Of a stretch of 64,000 nucleotides of DNA, positions 15,481 to 26,014 are shown piece after piece (position 1 is the first letter of the stretch; every line of letters starts with the position of its first letter). The position numbers were made by a program, and so were the translations under genes. Below the pieces are notes generated by a model. It was not told the DNA's origin. It made no database searches and was given only the letters and a program-made list of their open reading frames with translations. The DNA lies in assembly GCA_046346965.1 (NCBI GenBank), contig JAXMHB010000006.1:209907-273906 (forward strand). Direction: 5' to 3'. This stretch comes from JAXMHB01 sp046346965. Lineage in GTDB: Bacteria; Pseudomonadota; Gammaproteobacteria; Xanthomonadales; SZUA-5.

Positions 15481-17687
15481 TGACACTGACCCGCTCTGCC
15501 CTGACGCTCTCGCTGGCCCTGGCGCTGGCCGCACCGGCACTCGCCTGCGGGCCAGACTTCCCGATGACCGTGCTCGACCGGCGCGGCGCGGTGATGAACG
15601 GCCTGCCCGAGGGCAGCTTCGATTTCGAGGTCAGCCGCCTGGTGGCGCGTCCTGCGGCCAGCTACACACTGGCCGAGTCGGGCGGTTGGGACGACAGCGG
15701 CGAGCTGCGCAGCAAGGCCGAGGGCGAGGGGCTGAGCGAGGCGCAGATGCAGGTGGTGACGGCGATGCGCGCCACCAGCAGCGCCGAGGCCGCACTGGCG
15801 CTGGCGGGCGATCTGCCGCGCGATGTGGCGCTGTACACCGCAGGCGCCGTGGCCTACGCCCAGTACGACTGGGACGACGCCCTGGCGCGCTTTGCGGCCA
15901 TTGGCGCGCTGCCCGAAGCCGAGCGCTCGCTGCGCGGCGTCTGGGCCGCCTACATGGAAGGCCGCATCCACGCACAGAGTAACCGGGCGGCCGAGGCGAT
16001 CGCCGCCTTCGAGCGCACGCGTACGCTGGCCGCCGCCGGCGGGCGCGATCCGCTGGCACTGGCCATCGCCAGCCTGGGCGAGCAGGCGCGCGTGCTGCGC
16101 ACCCAGCAGCAGGATCTGATCGGCGCGGTGCGCCTGTACGCCGAGCAAGCGGCTTATGGCGCCGCCTCCGGCCGCAACTCGCTGCTGTTCGTCACCCGCG
16201 AGGCGGTGCGCGATCCGGCACAGGTCGATGCGCTGCTGGCCGATCCGGTGGGCGTGCAACTGCTGCTGGCCTACCTGTATGCGCGCAGCAATGAGCTGAT
16301 CGAGCAAGCGAGCGATGAGGAATACCCGAGCTTCGATGCGCCACCGGACAATCCACGCGTGCTCGCGCTGCTGGATAGTCTGGCGGCGCTGCCGGCGACT
16401 GCCGTGCCGGCGCCCGAACGCCTGGCGGCGGTCGCCTATCGTGCCGGACGCTTCGAGCTGGCGACCCAATGGGCGAGCGGCGAGACACCGCTGGCGGCCT
16501 GGGTGCGCGCCAAGCTGGCGCTGCGCGCGGGCGATACCGCGGCAGCCGCACAAGCCTACGCCGCCGCCGCCAAAGCCTTCCCGGCCAGCGAGGACTGGGG
16601 CCAGATTCCGGTGCGGGATCTGCAGGACTACTACGGCAGCGAGTGGCTGAAGCCGCAGTGCCGGGTGCAGGCCGAAGCCGGCACGCTGGCGCTCTCGCGC
16701 GGCGACTACGTGCAGGCGCTGGAATTGCTGTACGCCGGCGCCGAAAAATACTGGGCGGATGCCGCCTACGTCGCCGAGCGGGTGGTCTCGCTGGACGAAC
16801 TGAAGGCCTTCGTCGACCGCGTGGCGCCGCCCGGGCAGCCGCGGCCTGCACCCCCGGAAAAAGCTGGTGTGGGCGAGGACGAGGACGAGTCCTACGGTTA
16901 TGCCGCCGGCTGGGGCCTCGGCTACGACGGCGCCAGCAATGCCGAGGCGCTGCGCGCGCTGCTGGCGCGCCGGCTGGTGCGCGCCGATCGCGCCGCCGAG
17001 GCGCTGGCCTATTTCGACAACCCCGAAATCCGGGCGCAGGCCGAGGCTTACGTCAAGGCGCTCAAGGGCACCGAGGCCTGGAACCGGGTCGATCAGGCAC
17101 AGGCCTGGTTCGAGGCCGCCACCGTCGCCCGTCACGCCGGCATGGAAATCATGGGCTACGAGGGCGATCCCGATTACGCCATCTGGGGCGGCAACTTCGA
17201 CCTCAACAGCCCGATCACCTGGGATGAAAACTACAACCCGATCGAGAATCCGCGCAGCGATCTGAAAATCGAGGGCCCCTACACCAGCGACGGCGAACGC
17301 GAGCGCCTGAAGCAGAGCGTCGCCCAGCCGCTGGAGCGCTTCCACTACCGCCTGCGCGCCGCCGCGCTGGCCGGCAAAGCCGCCGACCTGCTGCCGGCGC
17401 GCTCGCAGGCCTTCGCCGCGGTGCTCTGCGAGGGCACGCACTGGCTGATCGACCGCCACTACGATCAGGCGCAGACGATCTACAAGCGCTACCTGAAACA
17501 AGGCGCCTACGTGCCCTGGGGCGAGCGCTTCGGCCGCGAGTGCCCGGCGCCCAACTTCGAAAAAGTCAAAGCCGAACAGCGCGCGGCCCTGTGGCACCGG
17601 GTCCAGCGCGGCCTGCTTTACGGATCGCCGGGCTTGTTGTTGGGCCTGGGGCTGGGCATCTGGTGGTGGCGCAGGAAAAGGGCCTGA
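15480..17687 (+). CDS. Exported CGPDF-type repeat protein with C-terminal membrane anchor
   Basis: 735 residues. A signal peptide ends before C23-GPDFP. The body is Ala/Leu/Arg-rich with helix-turn-helix units (for example LARFAAIGALPEAERSLRGVWAAYMEGRI and EALAYFDNPEIRAQAEAY) that read as tetratricopeptide-like repeats. The last 30 residues contain one hydrophobic helix (GLLLGLGLGIWW) followed by RRKRA, the form of a membrane anchor with a positive cytoplasmic stop. Whether C23 is lipidated is unclear, because the lipobox is poor. It is coupled to the DUF3142 lipoprotein gene by a one-base overlap, suggesting that the two work together at the envelope. Function is unknown. Confidence 0.75.
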   Translation: MTLTRSALTLSLALALAAPALACGPDFPMTVLDRRGAVMNGLPEGSFDFEVSRLVARPAASYTLAESGGWDDSGELRSKAEGEGLSEAQMQVVTAMRATSSAEAALALAGDLPRDVALYTAGAVAYAQYDWDDALARFAAIGALPEAERSLRGVWAAYMEGRIHAQSNRAAEAIAAFERTRTLAAAGGRDPLALAIASLGEQARVLRTQQQDLIGAVRLYAEQAAYGAASGRNSLLFVTREAVRDPAQVDALLADPVGVQLLLAYLYARSNELIEQASDEEYPSFDAPPDNPRVLALLDSLAALPATAVPAPERLAAVAYRAGRFELATQWASGETPLAAWVRAKLALRAGDTAAAAQAYAAAAKAFPASEDWGQIPVRDLQDYYGSEWLKPQCRVQAEAGTLALSRGDYVQALELLYAGAEKYWADAAYVAERVVSLDELKAFVDRVAPPGQPRPAPPEKAGVGEDEDESYGYAAGWGLGYDGASNAEALRALLARRLVRADRAAEALAYFDNPEIRAQAEAYVKALKGTEAWNRVDQAQAWFEAATVARHAGMEIMGYEGDPDYAIWGGNFDLNSPITWDENYNPIENPRSDLKIEGPYTSDGERERLKQSVAQPLERFHYRLRAAALAGKAADLLPARSQAFAAVLCEGTHWLIDRHYDQAQTIYKRYLKQGAYVPWGERFGRECPAPNFEKVKAEQRAALWHRVQRGLLYGSPGLLLGLGLGIWWWRRKRA

Positions 17688-17709
17688 GTGCGCGGCGGCG
17701 ATGCCGACG

Positions 17710-17733
17710 GGCCGGATCGTTCACCATCCGGCC
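17710..17733 (+). terminator. Possible terminator hairpin
   Basis: GGCCGGAT and ATCCGGCC form a perfect 8 bp stem with an 8 nt loop 22 nt after the stop codon of the CGPDF gene. There is only a short T-poor tail, so it may be a weak or Rho-assisted terminator. Confidence 0.35.
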
Positions 17734-17795
17734 TCATTGCGAACCGCCGCAGCCTCCGCCATCCGTGGTGGCCCGGCCGAGTAACGATTGCGCAA

Positions 17796-18416
17796 TCACG
17801 CTCCTTCGATGCGCTGCTTGAGCCGATCCAGCGCCTCGCCCCAGGCGCGCCGATAGCCGTCGGCTTCGGCGCGCGTCTGCAGGCGGTCGATGGTCACCAT
17901 CACCGTGGTCTTGGCGCCTGTCGGACTGAACTTGATCTCCACCGGCGTGGGCACGGTCAGGTCGGCATCGTCCCAGATCAGGCGCAGGTTCTTCGCCGGG
18001 TTGACCTTCTTGATCGTCGCTCGATTGCCATCGTCATTGGTGAGCGAGCCACCGTCGCGCAGCTCCAGCACATGACCGCTACCGAACCAGCCATCCCAGG
18101 CGCTGGCGTCGGCAAACTCGGCATAGCAGCGCGCCGCATCGGCCTTGATGGTCTTGGTGGCGCAGATGGTGTAGCCGCGCGGAGTGCCGTCCTTCTCACG
18201 CACGCCGCGCGCCAACTCGTACTCGTTGTTGATGGTGGCGGACCACCAAGGATCCAGCTTCATCTCGGCATATAGCCACTGGCCGATCTCGCGCCTGCCG
18301 AGGTCAGGGCCGCCCTGCGCATCGATCAATGCGAACCATTCCGACAAGGACTTGCCGGTTTGGGTACGCGCGGTGTCCTCGCCCACCTCATGATCGGCTT
18401 TGCGTACAACCTTCAT
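17796..18416 (-). CDS. DUF4287-SRPBCC (AHSA1-like) domain protein
   Basis: 206 residues. The N-terminal 70 residues (KSLSEWFALIDAQGG, GWLYAEMKLDPWW-like pattern) fit a DUF4287 helix bundle. Residues 75-206 fit the SRPBCC/START-like hydrophobic-cavity fold of the AHSA1 type (FADASAWDGWFG, LIWDDADLTVPTPVEIKF, long C-terminal helix). Such proteins bind small hydrophobic ligands; the ligand is unknown. GGGAGC stands before the ATG. The gene follows the DUF1761 membrane protein gene with a 13 nt gap, so they form an operon. Confidence 0.8.
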   Translation of the reverse strand: MKVVRKADHEVGEDTARTQTGKSLSEWFALIDAQGGPDLGRREIGQWLYAEMKLDPWWSATINNEYELARGVREKDGTPRGYTICATKTIKADAARCYAEFADASAWDGWFGSGHVLELRDGGSLTNDDGNRATIKKVNPAKNLRLIWDDADLTVPTPVEIKFSPTGAKTTVMVTIDRLQTRAEADGYRRAWGEALDRLKQRIEGA

Positions 18417-18429
18417 GTGTGCGCTCCCG

Positions 18430-18828
18430 TCAGGGCCACAGGGCCAGAATCAGACCGATCACGGTGAACTGCAGCGTGTGGTAGCCGCCATTGATCAGGA
18501 ACAACTTCAGGCTGCGGCGCTCGAACAAGTAGTTGATGCCGAAGCTGGACGCCACCCAGCACAGTCCAGCGGAGAATCCCGCACCCAGCCCAAGCGCGAT
18601 CGGCGGGCGCGGACCGAGAAACAGCGCGAACACGAAGGACGCGATCAGACACAGCACCAGCGCGGTCCCAAAGATCAGGCCCATATTGGCGTTCTTGAGC
18701 TGCTCGTCGCTGACGCCGGCCTCGCGCTGCCAGACGTGCGCGAACAACAGCGGCGAATACCACAGACCGCCGAGGACAAAGCTGGCGATGGCTGCCGTGA
18801 TCACCGCGTAAAGGTTGAACTCTGGCAT
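18430..18828 (-). CDS. DUF1761 family membrane protein
   Basis: 132 residues with four hydrophobic helices (about 7-28, 47-68, 72-97 and 110-130). The pattern ASFVLGGLWYSPLLFAHVWQ near the N-terminus is typical of DUF1761 proteins. GGGAG lies 8 nt before the chosen ATG; an in-frame extension upstream lacks a ribosome site and helix character. It probably shares a transcript with the SRPBCC gene downstream. Confidence 0.78.
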   Translation of the reverse strand: MPEFNLYAVITAAIASFVLGGLWYSPLLFAHVWQREAGVSDEQLKNANMGLIFGTALVLCLIASFVFALFLGPRPPIALGLGAGFSAGLCWVASSFGINYLFERRSLKLFLINGGYHTLQFTVIGLILALWP

Positions 18829-18900
18829 GGGTGCGCTCCCGGTTGTGCGACGCTGACACGTTAGCGCCGCCAGACGGCGCACGCTAGGAAAAATGGAACC

Positions 18901-19770
18901 TCATTCCACCACGACACTGCCGGCATCCGGGCGCGCGCGCCGCAGCAGATCGCCCGGCGCGTAGCCCGAATGCGCTTTGAAGTCGCGCAGCAGGTGCGAC
19001 TGATCGTAGTAGCCGCACTCGCTGGCAAGCTCGGCCCAAGGCACCTGATCCTGGCGTGTGAGCTTGGCAATTGCATGCCGGAATCGATGCACCTGGGCCA
19101 GCGCCTTCGGACCCAATCCGACCTGGCGCTGGAACAGCGCGTTCAAATGCTTGCGCGTGTAGCCGCTCTCCCGCGCCAGCGCCTCCACGCTGGTCTGGCC
19201 ATTGGCGCTGGCGATGCGCCGCAAGCACCAGCGCACCGCCGGATGCACACTGTCCGCGGGCCGCAGCCGCGCCAACAGCCAGGCTTCGACACAGGCGAAG
19301 CGCGCCGCCAGGCTCTCCATGTTGAGCAAGCGTTCGCGCAGGTCGAGCACGCCATCGCCGAGCGCATCGCTCAATGGCACGATCCGGTTCCCGTACTCAC
19401 GCACATCGCTGGCCAGCCATTGGCAGCTGCCGTGCGCGGCAAAGGCCACGCCGAGCAGCGCATTGCCGTGCGGCGCCTCGGTGTCGATCGGCCCCTGTTG
19501 CAGGCCGCAGTACCAGATGTCGCGGAAGGGAATGCGTCGGGCTGGCGGACCAGGGTCGATGCGGTATTGCGGCGGTCCCAGATTGATCAGCAACTGGCTC
19601 TGGCCGCTGGGCAGGATGCGGTCCCGGGCGTAGTGCACGCTGCCCGCGCCGAACCACATCGTGGCGACCAGATCCTGCAACGCGGGGAGCGGCGTCCACA
19701 CCGCCACCATCCAGCGACCCAGTACCGAGTCATGCTGATGCACCTGCAGGCGTGGCCCGGTCCGCGGCAT
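18901..19770 (-). CDS. AraC family transcriptional regulator
   Basis: 289 residues. The C-terminal 100 residues carry the two helix-turn-helix units of the AraC family (SVEALARESGYTRKHLNALFQRQVGLGPKALAQVHRFRHA, then WAELASECGYYDQSHLLRDFKAHSGYAPGDLL). The N-terminal half is a beta-rich sensor-like domain with LINLGPPQYRI and similar phrases. A strong GAGGAGGGAAGG ribosome site precedes the ATG. It is divergent from nnrU across 78 bp, so nnrU and its own gene are likely targets. Confidence 0.87.
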   Translation of the reverse strand: MPRTGPRLQVHQHDSVLGRWMVAVWTPLPALQDLVATMWFGAGSVHYARDRILPSGQSQLLINLGPPQYRIDPGPPARRIPFRDIWYCGLQQGPIDTEAPHGNALLGVAFAAHGSCQWLASDVREYGNRIVPLSDALGDGVLDLRERLLNMESLAARFACVEAWLLARLRPADSVHPAVRWCLRRIASANGQTSVEALARESGYTRKHLNALFQRQVGLGPKALAQVHRFRHAIAKLTRQDQVPWAELASECGYYDQSHLLRDFKAHSGYAPGDLLRRARPDAGSVVVE

Positions 19771-19848
19771 CGGCCTTCCCTCCTCTGGCGCCGGCAGTGT
19801 CGCGGCAGCCGTGGCAGACTGCAAGCACGGCGAGTACGGAGACGGTCC

Positions 19849-20418
19849 ATGACGCTGCTGATGCTGGGTCTGCTGTTGTTTTTCGGCATCCACTCGGTGC
19901 GCATCGTCGCGCCGGGCTGGCGCCTGGCGATGATCGGCCGGGTGGGCGAGCAGCCGTGGAAGGGCGTGTACTCGCTGGTGGCGCTGGCCGGGCTGGCACT
20001 GATCGTGATCGGCTACGGGCAGGCGCGGCTGGCACCAGAGTTGCTGTACAGCCCGCCGGGCTGGATGCGCCATCTGACGCTGACGCTGCTGCTGCCGGTG
20101 TTTCCGCTGCTGGTCGCCTATCACCTGCCCGGCCGCATCCGCCGGCTCGCCGGCGGTCATCCGATGCTGGTGGCGACCATCCTGTGGTCAGCGGCGCATT
20201 TGACGACAACGACGACGCGCGCCGACCTGCTGCTGTTCGGCACTTTCCTCGGCTGGGCGCTGGCCGATCTGGCGTCTGCCGTGCGGCGCCCTGGCGGCGG
20301 CCGCGGGCGCGAGCGCCCGTACAACGATGCGATCGTGATCGTCCTGGGACTGGGGCTGTACGCGCTCTTCGTGCTGTGGGCGCACCGCTGGCTGATCGGA
20401 CTGTCGCCGCTGGGCTGA
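19849..20418 (+). CDS. nnrU: NnrU family membrane protein
   Basis: 189 residues with five or six hydrophobic helices (MTLLMLGLLLFFGIHSVRI at the start, VYSLVALAGLALIVIGYG, LTLTLLLPVFPLLVAYHLPGRIRR, LLLFGTFLGWALAD, DAIVIVLGLGLYALFVLW). NnrU proteins were named from denitrification loci needed for nitrite/nitric oxide reductase expression and are homologous to plant zeta-carotene isomerase; heme binding is suspected. The nirS gene 10 kb away makes a denitrification role possible, but NnrU proteins are widespread outside denitrifiers. GGAGACGG precedes the ATG. Confidence 0.82.
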   Translation: MTLLMLGLLLFFGIHSVRIVAPGWRLAMIGRVGEQPWKGVYSLVALAGLALIVIGYGQARLAPELLYSPPGWMRHLTLTLLLPVFPLLVAYHLPGRIRRLAGGHPMLVATILWSAAHLTTTTTRADLLLFGTFLGWALADLASAVRRPGGGRGRERPYNDAIVIVLGLGLYALFVLWAHRWLIGLSPLG

Positions 20419-20424
20419 TGCCGC

Positions 20425-21888
20425 TTACTTCACCCCGTGCATCAAGCGATTGACCAGCGGCGCGCCGACCAGCAGCACGCAGCCCAGGCCAAAGCCGGCG
20501 CCGGCGATCAGCGTGTAGGTGCTGCTGTACTGCGCCAGATCGGCGCCTGAGGCCACCGATGCGATGTGGCCGGCGGTGGAATTGCCGATCGCCGTGCACA
20601 TGAACCAGGCGCCCATGGCGATGCCCACATCCTTGGGCGCCGCCAGCTTGGTGACCATCGACAGACCAATCGGCGACAGGCACAGCTCGCCCATGGTGTT
20701 GATCAGATAAGCGATCGCCAGCATCGCCCAGGGAATGCGGCCGGCATCGTCCTTGAGCCAGGCGATGCTCAACACCAGCGTGGTGAAACCGAGCGCAACG
20801 AGGATCAGCGCCAGCGCGAACTTGCGCGGGATCGAGGGATTGAGGCCACGCGCCTCCAGCCGCGGCCAGGCCCAGGCGAACACCGGCCCCAGCAGCAGTA
20901 TGAACACCGGGTTGAAGGACTGGAACACGGTGAAGTCGAAGGGCGCGTTGACGTGATCCTTGGCGAAGAAGTTCAGCGAGGACCCGGCCTGCTCGAACAT
21001 GCCCCAGAACACGATCTTGGCCAGGAACAACAGCAGCATCGCGATGTAGCGATCGAGCTGCACGCGGTCGCCAGTGCGCGCACCGCTGCTGATGAAGTAC
21101 ACCGACAGCAGCACGAACAGACCGAGCAGGATGTAGCTCACCAGCTTGGCCTGGCTCAGCAGCAGATACACCAGCGGCACCGCCAGCAGGCAGCCGCCGA
21201 GCACGACCAGCACGCGCTTCAGGTTGTCGCCCGGCACCGGGGCCGCGCCGATGTGGCCCAGCCAGCCGGTGCGCCAGTGGAACACCATCAGCCCCAGGAT
21301 CATGCCGAGCCCGGCGGTGAAGAAACCCCACTGCAATCCGAACAGTTTGCCGACCAGCGAGCCGCAGATCAGCGGCGCCAGCGCGGCGCCGGCGTTGATG
21401 CCCATGTAGAAGATGGTGAAACCCGAATCGCGCCGGGCATCGGCCGGGGCGTAGAGCTGACCGACCATCGCCGAGATGTTCGGCTTGAACAGCCCGTTGC
21501 CGACGACGATGAAGGACAGGCCGACCAGAAAGCCGTGCAGCTCCGGGATCAGCAACAGGAACAGGCCCACGGCCATCAGGCCGCCGCCGAGCAGAATGGA
21601 CGGCCGATAGCCGAGATAGCGATCCGCCACATAGCCGCCAAACAGGCCGGTGGCGTAGATCAGCGCAGTGTAGGCGCCGTAGGTCAGACTGGCCTGCGCC
21701 TTCGCCTCGCCCTCCGGCAGCAGGCTGAAGAAGGTGGCTGCCACATACACAGCCAGCAGCGCGCGCATGCCGTAGTAGGAGAAGCGCTCCCAGAACTCGG
21801 CGCCAAACAGCATCCACAGCGCACGCGGATGGCCCATCAGCTCGCCGGGTGGTGGGGCTTGGAAGGCAGCGGGTGCGGGCGTCGTCAT
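20425..21888 (-). CDS. POT/PTR2 family proton-coupled oligopeptide transporter (copy 1)
   Basis: 487-residue inner-membrane importer of di- and tripeptides driven by protons. EFWERFSYYGMRALL near residues 30-44 is the ExxERFxYY signature of the family (proton coupling and peptide binding); GKLFGLQWGF and the FYMGINAGAALAPLICG segment fit helices 4-5. There are about 12-14 hydrophobic helices and the length is normal. The neighbouring upstream gene is a paralogue, but a terminator lies between them, so this copy may have its own promoter or depend on readthrough. Confidence 0.92.
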   Translation of the reverse strand: MTTPAPAAFQAPPPGELMGHPRALWMLFGAEFWERFSYYGMRALLAVYVAATFFSLLPEGEAKAQASLTYGAYTALIYATGLFGGYVADRYLGYRPSILLGGGLMAVGLFLLLIPELHGFLVGLSFIVVGNGLFKPNISAMVGQLYAPADARRDSGFTIFYMGINAGAALAPLICGSLVGKLFGLQWGFFTAGLGMILGLMVFHWRTGWLGHIGAAPVPGDNLKRVLVVLGGCLLAVPLVYLLLSQAKLVSYILLGLFVLLSVYFISSGARTGDRVQLDRYIAMLLLFLAKIVFWGMFEQAGSSLNFFAKDHVNAPFDFTVFQSFNPVFILLLGPVFAWAWPRLEARGLNPSIPRKFALALILVALGFTTLVLSIAWLKDDAGRIPWAMLAIAYLINTMGELCLSPIGLSMVTKLAAPKDVGIAMGAWFMCTAIGNSTAGHIASVASGADLAQYSSTYTLIAGAGFGLGCVLLVGAPLVNRLMHGVK

Positions 21889-21912
21889 CGGCGTGCTCCG
21901 GTATGGGGTGCC

Positions 21913-21943
21913 AAAAACGCAACAGGGCGGCCAAGCCGCCCTG
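21913..21943 (-). terminator. Rho-independent terminator between the two POT genes
   Basis: On the minus strand a perfect 9 bp stem (CAGGGCGGC/GCCGCCCTG) with a 3 nt loop is followed five bases later by TTTTT. It ends transcription from POT copy 2, 25 nt past its stop codon. Confidence 0.8.
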
Positions 21944-21967
21944 CTGCAGATCTTGAGTCAGATCGAA

Positions 21968-23314
<1,347 letters not shown>

Positions 23315-23450
23315 GCCGATGTCCTCGAACTGGGCTGGGCGGCGAAACGGGCCGCGCACATCTAGCGGGTTGTTTGATCGCCGTCAAACGCTGCGTATGC
23401 TGCGCTGCACCAGAAGGCGGGCGGCAGGCATCCGTCATCGGTGGCTTTCA

Positions 23451-23475
23451 GGCGCCGGGGACCGGCGCCCTCCTC
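23451..23475. repeat. REP-like palindrome copy
   Basis: GGCGCCGGGGACCGGCGCC followed by CTCCTC, identical in its core to the copy at 9237. It lies between the POT pair and yafK-like gene. Confidence 0.65.
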
Positions 23476-23501
23476 GACGCGGCGATCCTGCCTGCCCAAG
23501 G

Positions 23502-24209
23502 CTAGCCTTCCCGCCGCACCACATACCTCCCCTGCTCCACCCGCACCAGCGGCGGTTGGCCGCCGGCCTGGAAGGCCTGGTAGCCGGCCTCCAGCTGGGT
23601 CCAGAAATCGAGCCAGGGGCTGCTGGCGTGCTGCTGCTGCCAGCCCGGCGTGTAGCGGAAGGGAAAGACATGCACCGGCACCTCGCTTTGCCCGGCGCTG
23701 AGCGCGGCGGCCATCAGCGAGTAGATCTCTTCGATGTTGGCGTCGCCCATCGCATAGCAACCGATCGACACGCAGTTGCCGTGCACCATCAGAAAGCTGC
23801 CGCTGCGCTGGTGGGCGCGGTCGAAGGCATTCGGGTAGCCCAGGTTGAAGGCCAGGTGGTAGTTGCTGCGCGGATTGAGCTGGCCGGCGGCGACCCGGTA
23901 GTAGCCTTCTGGCGATTGACCATCGCCCTCGCGCTGCTTCGGCCCCAGGCTGCCCGACCAAGTGCAGATCGGGTACTCGCGCAGCAACTGGTAGCCACTG
24001 GGCGTCGCCACCCAGACTTCCAGCGCGCTTTCCTGTTTGAAGATGCGCAGGTACAGCGGCGCGCCCCAGTCGGTTCCGAGTGCGCGCAGCGCCTGCGTCA
24101 GCGCCGCCTGCACGCGCTCGCGCGCACGCTCGGCGCGTTCGCTGCTGACGGGCGTCGCGCCCATCAGTGGCCCCGCCAGCAACAGCAGGCACAGCAGCCA
24201 GCGGCGCAT
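23502..24209 (-). CDS. YafK-type murein L,D-transpeptidase
   Basis: 235 residues with a signal peptide (1-18), acting in the periplasm on peptidoglycan. The YkuD active site reads H143-GNCVSIG-C151, the form with catalytic cysteine found in YafK/DpaA-like enzymes; S-x-G-C is complete. In E. coli the closest characterised relative removes Braun lipoprotein from peptidoglycan rather than forming crosslinks, so either action is possible. The gene begins 4 nt after the DUF885 peptidase stop codon and is in the same operon. Confidence 0.85.
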   Translation of the reverse strand: MRRWLLCLLLLAGPLMGATPVSSERAERARERVQAALTQALRALGTDWGAPLYLRIFKQESALEVWVATPSGYQLLREYPICTWSGSLGPKQREGDGQSPEGYYRVAAGQLNPRSNYHLAFNLGYPNAFDRAHQRSGSFLMVHGNCVSIGCYAMGDANIEEIYSLMAAALSAGQSEVPVHVFPFRYTPGWQQQHASSPWLDFWTQLEAGYQAFQAGGQPPLVRVEQGRYVVRREG

Positions 24210-24213
24210 GCCA

Positions 24214-25971
24214 TCAGGCCGCGGGCGACTGGCTGGCGATCCACGCGCGCACGTGCTCGCTGAGCAGCGGCAAGGGCACCGAACCCAGTTCCAGCACGGT
24301 GTCGTGGAAGGCGCGCAAATCAAAGCGCGCGCCGAGCGCTGTCTCCGCCTCGCGGCGCAGCTCGCGGATGCGGATCATGCCAATCATGTAGCTGAGTGCC
24401 TGACCCGGCCAAGAGATATAGCGATCGACCTCGGTCTCCACCTCATGCTGACTGAGCGCGGTGTTGGCCAACATGTAGTCGACCGCCTGCTGACGCGTCC
24501 AGCCCTGGGTGTGGATGCCGGTGTCGACCACCAGCCGGCAGGCGCGCCAGGCCGCGTAGCTCAGCTGGCCGAAGCGCTCGTAGGGCGTGCGGTAGATGCC
24601 CATCTCATTGCCCAGTTCCTCTGCATACAAGGCCCAGCCCTCGCCGTAGGCCGAGATGTAGGTGTAGCGACGAAAATCCGGCTGCTCGCCTTGTTCTGCC
24701 GCCAGCGCACCCTGCAGATGATGGCCCGGCACCGCCTCGTGCAGCGTCAGCGCCGGCAGTGCGTACAGCGAGCGGCTCGGCAGGTTGTAGGTGTTCACCC
24801 AGTACCAGCCCGGTTCGCGCGAGCCTTCGGCGGCCGGCACGTAGCGACCGGCCGTGTAGTACGGCGCGATGGCATCGGGCACCGGCGCCACGCCGTAGGG
24901 CAGTCGCGGCAGCTTGCCGAAATAGCGCGGCAGCAGACCGTCGGCGCGCTTGGCGATCCACGCCGCCGCCGCCAGCAGTTCGTCCGGCGTTTTTGCGTAA
25001 AACTGCGGATCGCTGCGCAGGAAGCGCAGGAAGGCCGGCAGATCGCCGTCGAACTTGAGCTCCTCCAGGATGCCGTCCATCTCGGCGCGGATGCGCGCAA
25101 CCTCATCCAGGCCAGTCTGGTGGATAGCTTCCGGGCTCAGGTCCTCGGTGACGAAGTTCAGGATCTGCCGGCGATACCAGGCCTTGCCCTGCGGCAGCGC
25201 ATAGGCGGCGAGCGTCTTGCGCGCCTTCGGCACGTACTCCTCGCGCATGAAGCGCAGCAGCACCTGATGCGCCGGAATGACTGCCTCGCGCAGCACGCGC
25301 TGCGCCTCCGCCTGCAGCTCGCTCGCGCGCTCGCTGCTGATGCTGGCGGGCAGCTGCAGGAAGGGCGCGTAATAGCCGCTGGTCGTGGGATCTTGAAGCT
25401 CGGCGACTGCAGCGATGGCCTGATCGCGGCCGCTCAGCACCACCTGCGGCACGCTGACGCCCCGCTTCAGCCCACGCTGCAGCAGCTCGATGTTCTGCTC
25501 GAAATAGGCCGGCAGCGCACGCAGCCGCGCGAGGTAATTCTGCACATCGCGCTCATCGCGGAAGGGATGCGTGCGCGGCAGGCTGGCGAGCTCGGAATAG
25601 AAGGCGGAGTCCGAGTTCATCGGCATCAGATAGCCGTCGAGTTCGATATCGCCGGCCAGTCCTTCGAGCTGCGCCTGGTAGATCCGATAATTGACGCGCT
25701 GCGGCGCCGACAGCTCGGCCGGATCGATCCGAGCCAGGTCGGCCAGCACCGCGCGCCAGTGCTTCGCCCGCGCCGTCTGTGCCGCCACGCCGACCGCGTC
25801 CAGCCGGTCGTCGTAGGTGTGCACGCCGACGCTGGTGGCCATCAGCGGCAGTTGCTGCAAACGCCAGGCCCACTCCTGCTGCCACAGCGCGGTGAAGCGT
25901 TCGTCGGCCGTTTGTGCCTGGGCGACCCCGCCCAGCACGGCGTACAGCGTCAGCGCATGCATCCAGTTCAT
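24214..25971 (-). CDS. DUF885 family putative metallopeptidase
   Basis: 585 residues with an N-terminal signal (MNWMHALTLYAVLGGVAQAQ), so exported. The family signature H411-EAVPGHH-418 (HExxPGHH) provides probable zinc ligands and glutamate; TYISAYGEGWALYAEELG and YPxGALSYMIG-like WPGQALSYMIG near the C-terminus are also typical. DUF885 proteins are related to M2/M3-like peptidases and some have peptidase activity, but the substrate is unknown. It is followed at 4 nt by the L,D-transpeptidase gene. A second ATG three codons downstream could also start translation. Confidence 0.85.
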   Translation of the reverse strand: MNWMHALTLYAVLGGVAQAQTADERFTALWQQEWAWRLQQLPLMATSVGVHTYDDRLDAVGVAAQTARAKHWRAVLADLARIDPAELSAPQRVNYRIYQAQLEGLAGDIELDGYLMPMNSDSAFYSELASLPRTHPFRDERDVQNYLARLRALPAYFEQNIELLQRGLKRGVSVPQVVLSGRDQAIAAVAELQDPTTSGYYAPFLQLPASISSERASELQAEAQRVLREAVIPAHQVLLRFMREEYVPKARKTLAAYALPQGKAWYRRQILNFVTEDLSPEAIHQTGLDEVARIRAEMDGILEELKFDGDLPAFLRFLRSDPQFYAKTPDELLAAAAWIAKRADGLLPRYFGKLPRLPYGVAPVPDAIAPYYTAGRYVPAAEGSREPGWYWVNTYNLPSRSLYALPALTLHEAVPGHHLQGALAAEQGEQPDFRRYTYISAYGEGWALYAEELGNEMGIYRTPYERFGQLSYAAWRACRLVVDTGIHTQGWTRQQAVDYMLANTALSQHEVETEVDRYISWPGQALSYMIGMIRIRELRREAETALGARFDLRAFHDTVLELGSVPLPLLSEHVRAWIASQSPAA

Positions 25972-26014
25972 CGTCGGTATCCGTATTGCTCGAGAGAGCG
26001 CTGACGCAGCGCCG

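Noticed and set aside
12448..15540. 1030-codon minus-strand frame
   Set aside because: Entirely antisense to the M1 aminopeptidase (HELVH, GGMEN) and DUF3142 genes.
17786..17797. Palindrome GATTGCGCAATC as an operator
   Set aside because: It overlaps the stop codon of the SRPBCC gene and no start codon is near, so no regulatory reading is supported.
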